DNA of 64,000 nucleotides, from the NCBI GenBank assembly GCA_037445225.1, contig JBBIKW010000004.1, positions 185,090 to 249,089 on the forward strand, read 5' to 3'. Each line of letters starts with the position of its first letter. Position 1 is the first letter of the stretch. This stretch comes from M3007 sp037445225. Its GTDB lineage: Bacteria > Bacteroidota > Bacteroidia > Chitinophagales > Saprospiraceae. A model generated the notes under the pieces. It saw only the letters and a list, made by a program, of their open reading frames with translations, did not search any database and had not been told where the DNA came from. Below are positions 59,769-64,000 of the stretch, one piece after another. The position numbers and the translations under genes are program-made.

Positions 59769-61109
59769 ATGCGATCTATTACTCTTTTGTCGGCTTTTAC
59801 AATGGCGGTAATTGTGCTCACAGGTACTTTGGCACAAGGGCAAGTATCTCGCGAAGTATTGTGGCTCGAGGGGCCGGGGCTAACCTCACTCTCATGGATC
59901 CGAGCGGAAGAGGCGGCGAAGCGAAGAGGGTACAAATATTTCCGCTTCGACAGCAATCCCTATGATTGGAATACTACTTCTCAAAGCATTCCAGAATGGG
60001 CTGAGTACTTCAATTCAAAGGGGCGAACGGATGTGTTGGGTATTGGGCACGATGCAGGGGGCCTCATTCTGCGCAAGATGAATGCCCTTTCGCCTAACAG
60101 CGGGCTATCGGCTATGATTTTAGACGGTGTGCCTAATCAGGGCTCTAGACTTATGAGAAGTCTTGTGCCGAATGCACCTGACCTACCGAGCGAGGCGCAA
60201 GTTCTGATAAACAAGTTATTGGATCTTAAGACACAGGCGCAGGGGTGCAACGGGTGTAGAATGCTCGAGGCTGTTCAAAGGTGGATTAATAGTTTCATCG
60301 CATCTGAAAGAACTAGGACTTACTACAGTCAAATGTGGCCCACCTCTCCTCTCATACAAGACTTAGGGTTACCCACTATTCCCTATGCCGTTATCTGGGG
60401 GAACGAAGATGAGAGCGACGGCCTTATCTTGACGCGCCTAGTGGCTTCGTGGGGAAGCGTTTATGGCCAAGATACGGAATATTTGGATTGTTATCGAAGA
60501 GAGATAGCGCAACGTGTTCGCGATGCGAGCGACCACGCATTGGTTGCCCTGATGCAAGGTGTAGCAGGCTTAGCTGGATCATTGGCAAAAATATCTACAT
60601 CAAAAGGAGATGTCGGCAAGATTGGTGAGGCCATATCCGGTGCTATCAGTACTGTTGCTAACGGAATACGGGCGCGTCAAACTTTAGATAAAGAACTGCG
60701 CGAGGCCTTCGAATGTGAGTTGATCCACCAGGCGCTGAATGCTCAGTGGAACCTGGCGGTGAGCCCTTATAGTCTTGTTCAAGATACGATTTTCATACCC
60801 TGTATCCCCTGTGACAACTGTGCAGACGACCCTGACCCACAGGTAGTGGGCTATTGCTTTTCGGTTTGTACCGCCTACGGGTGCCAACCATTGGAACTCT
60901 TAGCTTATCCCGTTGAATATTATACGTTTGAGCCGCACGACGGCCTACTCACGCGCAGCGAGCAGCTCTTGCAAGGAGCAGCCAAGACGTATGAGGCTCG
61001 GAAGGTGAATCACTTCCAGGAGCAATTCTGGGAATATACACCCATTGGGAATGCCTTCCAGGACTTGTTTAACGGAGGAGCTGGAGCGGCCTTTGTAGTG
61101 CCTAAGTAA
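59769..61109 (+). CDS. Secreted alpha/beta-hydrolase-like protein with Asp elbow
   Basis: About 446 residues with a signal peptide (MRSITLLSAFTMAVIVLTGT). The segment TDVLGIGHDAGGLILRKMNA matches the nucleophile elbow of lipase-like hydrolases (GHSMGG-LILR) but has Asp95 where Ser is usual, as in haloalkane dehalogenases and epoxide hydrolases. The oxyanion region may be LWLEGPGLTSLS. A helical middle (~250-320) and a Cys-rich tail (PCIPCDNCADD, YCFSVCTAYGC) are not typical of either enzyme class. The ATG at 59769 begins the signal peptide. It lies in a run with a propeller and a thioredoxin-like lipoprotein. Activity unknown. Confidence 0.65.
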   Translation: MRSITLLSAFTMAVIVLTGTLAQGQVSREVLWLEGPGLTSLSWIRAEEAAKRRGYKYFRFDSNPYDWNTTSQSIPEWAEYFNSKGRTDVLGIGHDAGGLILRKMNALSPNSGLSAMILDGVPNQGSRLMRSLVPNAPDLPSEAQVLINKLLDLKTQAQGCNGCRMLEAVQRWINSFIASERTRTYYSQMWPTSPLIQDLGLPTIPYAVIWGNEDESDGLILTRLVASWGSVYGQDTEYLDCYRREIAQRVRDASDHALVALMQGVAGLAGSLAKISTSKGDVGKIGEAISGAISTVANGIRARQTLDKELREAFECELIHQALNAQWNLAVSPYSLVQDTIFIPCIPCDNCADDPDPQVVGYCFSVCTAYGCQPLELLAYPVEYYTFEPHDGLLTRSEQLLQGAAKTYEARKVNHFQEQFWEYTPIGNAFQDLFNGGAGAAFVVPK

Positions 61110-61154
61110 CGAAAGGAATTTAATGTGCCAAATGTATTAGGACGACAAAGGGTT

Positions 61155-62342
61155 ATGCAGTGGATGGCTCTTACAGCAGTTGCGGTAGGTGTTCTTGCGG
61201 TTAAGGGGTGTCGCACGCCGGAAGATATAGCGCTTCGGCCGCTGTGGCGTATCCCTCTGTTTAATACAGTCAAAGGGACGGCCGAGAGCACCTACCCTAT
61301 CTTGTATAAGCACCTGGCCCTTGCAATCAAGTTGCCGCGCGATGGTTCCGCCGAATGCTACGGCATAGACACTCGAAAAGGACGCGTCCTATGGAAGCGT
61401 TCTTTGTCGGAGTGCGCCAGCGGGTGGTACTACAACCTGAAGGCTTACGTCTACGACTGTGGCGTAGTTATTCCCTGTGGGAACACGTTGATTAACCTCC
61501 ACCCCGAAACCGGCCAGGTGCGGGCCATCCATGAGCAGGCGAGTTCTGCAGAACCTTTCCTCGAGCCTGCCGCTAACAAGCGCTGTTTTTTGCAAGCCGT
61601 CAACGACTGGCACCGGCGAGTATCTCATTTATATGAAGTCGACGCCGAAAGTCTGCGCTCGCAGTTACTCTATTCCCTTTCTTGGCCCGACAGCGCTAAG
61701 CTTCTTTTGCGGACACCCGTGGCGCTGAGCGCCTCCACACTGCTGTTCACCTCCATTACCATGGCCTATGGCTCCAACGAGACTACTGCTCGTTGGCATA
61801 TCTTAGACCGGTCGAAGGGCCATCTCTTAGCCCAAGGTATGGCTTATCCACCTAACCGCGAGGGCTATGGCGTCACTAAGCAGCCGCTTCTGATAGGAGA
61901 TAAGGTTTACTTGGTGGCCTACGATCAAGTGTTTTGCCTTTCTGTCCAATCAGCAAGGGAACTATGGAGAAGAACTCTTCCTCGCGATATGCTCACTTCA
62001 GCGCCGGTAGTTGCCGACGGCGACCTGTTGTGTCCTGCAGAAGATGGATACCTGTATAAATTAAACTTAGAAGATGGCAAACTGCTTTGGAAGACGCGCA
62101 TTGCTCCCACTCCCAGCCGGCCTGTAGTAGTAGATGGCGTATTGTTCGTGGTAGGAGGAACAAACGGCATCCTGTACGCTGTAGATGTCCGAGAGGGAAC
62201 GCTCCTCAAACAGGTGAAAGCGCCCAACCATGGAATAGAAGAGGGGCATTTTTTTCGGCGATTTCTGGGCGCAGGAAGTGAACAGGAACTCTTGCTGCTT
62301 TTCGACGGAAACAGCTACAGAGGCTATAAGATCTGGGATTAG
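61155..62342 (+). CDS. PQQ-type beta-propeller protein, probably lipid-anchored
   Basis: About 395 residues (405 from a GTG at 61125). The N-terminus (MQWMALTAVAVGVLAVKGC) looks like a lipoprotein signal, although the Lys before Gly-Cys is unusual. Repeats of the PQQ/BamB kind follow: AECYGIDTRKGRVLWKRSL, QVFCLSVQSARELWRRTLP, DGYLYKLNLEDGKLLWKTRI, NGILYAVDVREGTLLKQVKA. Four or more W-motif blades can be counted. BamB itself has eight blades and acts in barrel assembly; there is no sign that this one does. Gene order suggests co-transcription with the hydrolase-like gene 45 bp upstream. Confidence 0.75.
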   Translation: MQWMALTAVAVGVLAVKGCRTPEDIALRPLWRIPLFNTVKGTAESTYPILYKHLALAIKLPRDGSAECYGIDTRKGRVLWKRSLSECASGWYYNLKAYVYDCGVVIPCGNTLINLHPETGQVRAIHEQASSAEPFLEPAANKRCFLQAVNDWHRRVSHLYEVDAESLRSQLLYSLSWPDSAKLLLRTPVALSASTLLFTSITMAYGSNETTARWHILDRSKGHLLAQGMAYPPNREGYGVTKQPLLIGDKVYLVAYDQVFCLSVQSARELWRRTLPRDMLTSAPVVADGDLLCPAEDGYLYKLNLEDGKLLWKTRIAPTPSRPVVVDGVLFVVGGTNGILYAVDVREGTLLKQVKAPNHGIEEGHFFRRFLGAGSEQELLLLFDGNSYRGYKIWD

Positions 62343-62805
62343 GTGTATCTGCAGGGCGCTTTTTTCACCAGCCGACATACCAACTGCAAGAGAGTGGGTT
62401 TTTTACCTGTGAAGCACCCATCGATAATTGTCCATAATCCGTTGGCAAAGAATATCTCTGTCTCATCCTCACCTGCTGAGAGGCCATGCCTGTATGCATA
62501 CCTTTGAAGAGAGCGTACCTATCCGCTGCAGTAGTCGACTTAAGCCCTCGACGCGTCAAGTGGCAGGAGGGCCGCAAGACAGACGCACTGCCGCACGCTC
62601 GCCCCTCCTGCGTACACGCACTCAACCATCGCCGAAGGTACCAGGGTTACAAGCCTAAACCTCGAGGTGGCGCCACCTACCTGCTATGGATTTGCGCTAC
62701 ACACACGGGTCAGGGCTGTATCGTTTCTATCTCACATATCTACGCCCAACTGGACGAGAAGCATTTTCCTCCCTATTTGAAAAAATACAAGAAGTTGACG
62801 GCTAA
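62343..62805. other. 463-bp gap with one doubtful small frame
   Basis: A plus-strand frame from 62486 to 62809 could encode ~107 residues ending YLKKYKKLTAK; its stop overlaps the ATG of the thioredoxin-like gene (ATGA), which speaks for it. Its first half is not protein-like and it has no recognised domain, so it is left here as a possibility only. Confidence 0.25.
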
Positions 62806-63294
62806 ATGAACCTGCTAGCCTATCCTCTCATCGCTTTACTTATCGCAGTTCAGGCTCAAGGATGTCTGATGAAAAAATTTATCCCGTATGCCCAAGTACG
62901 CGCATGCCGGAGCGTCCTCAAAACCTCAGAGGCTGCCGATAGTCTTCGCTGGCAGCTCGTCGTATTGTCCAGCGCGAAGTGTGGCTTTTGCCTCCGAGCC
63001 AAAAAAGACATCCAAAAACACCACATGCCGTCGCTCGCCAAGGTAACCTTTTTGGAGCACGACATGACCACAGAGGAATACGAAGACTTTCTAAAAGAAG
63101 GCTGGTATCAGAACTGTGAGGTGATTGATGCAGATAGATGCGGATCCTCTCAGAAGTTTTTTCCAGTTTATCAAACAAGCAACCAAAAGCCTGTATACGT
63201 GGAAAAAGGCTACGATAACCTCACGGTGAGCAACATCAAATCGGTCACTCAAAAAGGGCATCCATCCGCTACACATAAAGAGATGAGGTTCTAA
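62806..63294 (+). CDS. Thioredoxin-like lipoprotein with CGFC motif
   Basis: 162 residues. Lipoprotein signal MNLLAYPLIALLIAVQAQGC (Cys20). The redox motif CGFC lies in LRWQLVVLSSAKCGFCLRAK (residues ~57-60), preceded by a beta strand as in thioredoxin folds, with a following helix RAKKDIQKHH. A partial cis-Pro region is seen near FFPVYQTSNQKPVYV. The C-terminus is short. It would act as a disulphide reductase or isomerase at the outer face of a membrane. It is the last gene before repeat copy 3. Confidence 0.7.
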   Translation: MNLLAYPLIALLIAVQAQGCLMKKFIPYAQVRACRSVLKTSEAADSLRWQLVVLSSAKCGFCLRAKKDIQKHHMPSLAKVTFLEHDMTTEEYEDFLKEGWYQNCEVIDADRCGSSQKFFPVYQTSNQKPVYVEKGYDNLTVSNIKSVTQKGHPSATHKEMRF

Positions 63295-63499
63295 TCGGCA
63301 TCGTTAGCAATACTTTCTGCGGAACTATCCTAAGATGCGCTCTTACCGATAGAAAGCCCGATAACACTGTTGAGGAGGGCATTCCTCCGCACAACTCGGT
63401 GGGCGCTGTGATAAAAAACAACCGCAGAGGGCGCGAAGCATAGGTATCGCCCGAACAGCACCTACTCGTTCTACACTACTATCGCTCAAAAGACCTTTA

Positions 63500-63546
63500 G
63501 TCGACAAAAAACACCTTTTCGTCGACAGAATAAGAGTTTTTGTCGA
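63500..63546 (+). promoter_or_regulatory. Three GTCGA sites at 21-bp period (copy 3)
   Basis: GTCGA at 63500, 63521 and 63542, identical spacing to copy 2 although the flanking bases have drifted (two sites extend to GTCGAC). Confidence 0.45.
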
Positions 63547-63578
63547 AAAAAAAAAAATACATTTTTATACAATCTTTG

Positions 63579-63586
63579 TATCTTTG
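63579..63586 (+). promoter_or_regulatory. -7 box inside repeat copy 3
   Basis: TATCTTTG, a full TAnnTTTG match, 28 bases before the MYTIPQYG start codon at 63615. Copy 2 has only the imperfect AATCTTTG. No -33 TTG at normal spacing. Confidence 0.35.
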
Positions 63587-63614
63587 TATATCGCTCACGT
63601 AAATCAAAATCGCC

Positions 63615-63728
63615 ATGTATACCATCCCGCAATACGGTAGCGATGCAGGCGACAGCATCCGACTCAGGGCTATGCAGCACCTGTCGGTAGGCAGCTCGCG
63701 AGATAAACCTACCGTCAAATATCAGTAA
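63615..63728 (+). CDS. Tiny frame in repeat copy 3 (MYTIPQYG)
   Basis: 37 codons, same start and length as copy 2, ending VGSSRDKPTVKYQ with TAA. The following MKIYGRYLD frame has lost its ATG here. Confidence 0.3.
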   Translation: MYTIPQYGSDAGDSIRLRAMQHLSVGSSRDKPTVKYQ

Positions 63729-63898
63729 GATCTATGGGCGCTACCTCGACTGCGGGTACAGCAGCGCGCGGGCTGACCCGTTCGAGAGAAGCGCTCAGGC
63801 GGTGTACCGTGCCGAGCGAGCCGCCTTAAAAATGTACGCTCGGCACCCACGCACGCCGAAAAGTGGTCAAGAAGTAGGCAAAAAACCAGAAAAAGACT

Positions 63899-64000
63899 AT
63901 GAAACACTTTTCATTTGTTCTGCTCTTGTCGTCGGTAGGACTTTCGCTTCATCAGGCTTTATCCCCTTCTCCCTTATCGTTCGGCATTTCTCCTCGAGTA
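63899..64000 (+). CDS. Start of a secreted protein, cut by the window edge
   Basis: 34 codons are visible: MKHFSFVLLLSSVGLSLHQA then LSPSPLSFGISPRV. This is a clear N-terminal signal peptide. Nothing can be said about the mature protein. It follows repeat copy 3 by 32 bp, repeating the pattern of repeat copy followed by a secreted or lipid-anchored protein. Confidence 0.6.
   Translation, partial: MKHFSFVLLLSSVGLSLHQALSPSPLSFGISPRV

Larger units (their letters stand above)
63440..63866 (+). repeat. Dispersed repeat copy 3 (long form)
   Basis: About 427 bp aligned with 58401-58817, with an 8-base insertion that creates a perfect -7 box. It holds GTCGA at 63500, 63521 and 63542, the MYTIPQYG frame and the core (63690-63843). 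It ends 32 bp before a secreted-protein start at 63899. Confidence 0.9.

Noticed and set aside
62486..62809. Frame of ~107 codons ending in ATGA at the thioredoxin-like gene
   Set aside because: The overlap is suggestive, but the first half looks non-coding and there is no known domain, so it is only mentioned in the gap entry.
63486..63907. Minus-strand frames in repeat copy 3
   Set aside because: They are antisense to the plus-strand small frames, differ in length between copies, and have no conserved start.
1..64000. CRISPR arrays, rRNA genes, riboswitches, complete insertion sequences or prophage
   Set aside because: No regularly spaced short direct repeats with unique spacers, no rRNA signature and no intact transposase, integrase or phage structural gene was seen.

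Overview
The window comes from a member of the phylum Bacteroidota with moderately high GC. Three things support this. Two secreted proteins carry type IX secretion C-terminal domains: a type B (gliding-motility/CHU_C) domain at 7649-9385 and a type A 'YPNP' domain at 33908-35956. Many genes are preceded by the Bacteroidota -7 box TAnnTTTG, most often as TACCTTTG or TATCTTTG, and clear Shine-Dalgarno sites are rare. Several families are typical of the phylum: DUF2911, OMP_b-brl_3 receptors, PorT-like barrels and DUF5723. The genus cannot be told from this sequence.

Positions 1-20.4 kb are mostly core genes: an RlpA-like protein, an IscA-type Fe-S protein, dnaA, tRNA-Ser(GCU) and tRNA-Pro(UGG), an AI-2E-family permease, an M23 peptidase, a type IX client, a solitary DNA methyltransferase, an S9 peptidase, galE, a 3-methyladenine glycosylase, an RluA synthase, a mutA-glgA-gmhB run, and an ECF sigma/anti-sigma pair.

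Positions 20.7-24.7 kb hold the best candidate for an undescribed system. An outer-membrane barrel gene is followed by a small double-zinc-ribbon protein, a MotB/ExbD-like one-TM protein with a membrane Asp and a Pro-rich linker, and a MotA/TolQ/ExbB-family proton channel. After a terminator comes a second double-zinc-ribbon protein with a possible PH-like C-terminus. This looks like an ion-driven 5:2 rotary stator with cytosolic zinc-ribbon partners. It is neither flagellar, Tol/Exb, GldLM nor Zorya as far as can be seen.

Positions 24.8-33.0 kb are again housekeeping and transport: RluD-type synthase, lipid kinase, SUI1/YciH factor, NupC-type transporter, a TPR protein with an EAD11-like N-terminus, and a type II P-type ATPase. 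Positions 33.0-37.9 kb are a decayed stretch with an AT-rich beta-barrel gene, a type A type IX client, an internally deleted IS66 transposase remnant, a REP-like hairpin, and a lipoprotein gene broken by an amber codon and a frameshift.

Positions 38.0-55.9 kb are ordinary: a biotin-dependent carboxylase beta subunit, DUF2911, a CBS protein, a TonB-type receptor, aspartate kinase, outer-membrane barrels, a coupled P-loop kinase/phosphotransferase pair, a lipoprotein/DUF5723 pair, a periplasmic-binding lipoprotein and a two-domain malic enzyme.

From 55.9 kb to the end is an accessory region. AT-rich genes for lipoproteins and secreted proteins (a hydrolase with an Asp nucleophile elbow, a PQQ-type propeller, a thioredoxin-like lipoprotein) are separated by three copies of a dispersed repeat. 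The copies share a 155-bp core containing two tiny, overlapping reading frames. The two long copies also carry three GTCGA sites at an exact 21-bp period. Each copy sits just upstream of a secreted-protein gene. No CRISPR array, rRNA gene or intact insertion sequence was seen.
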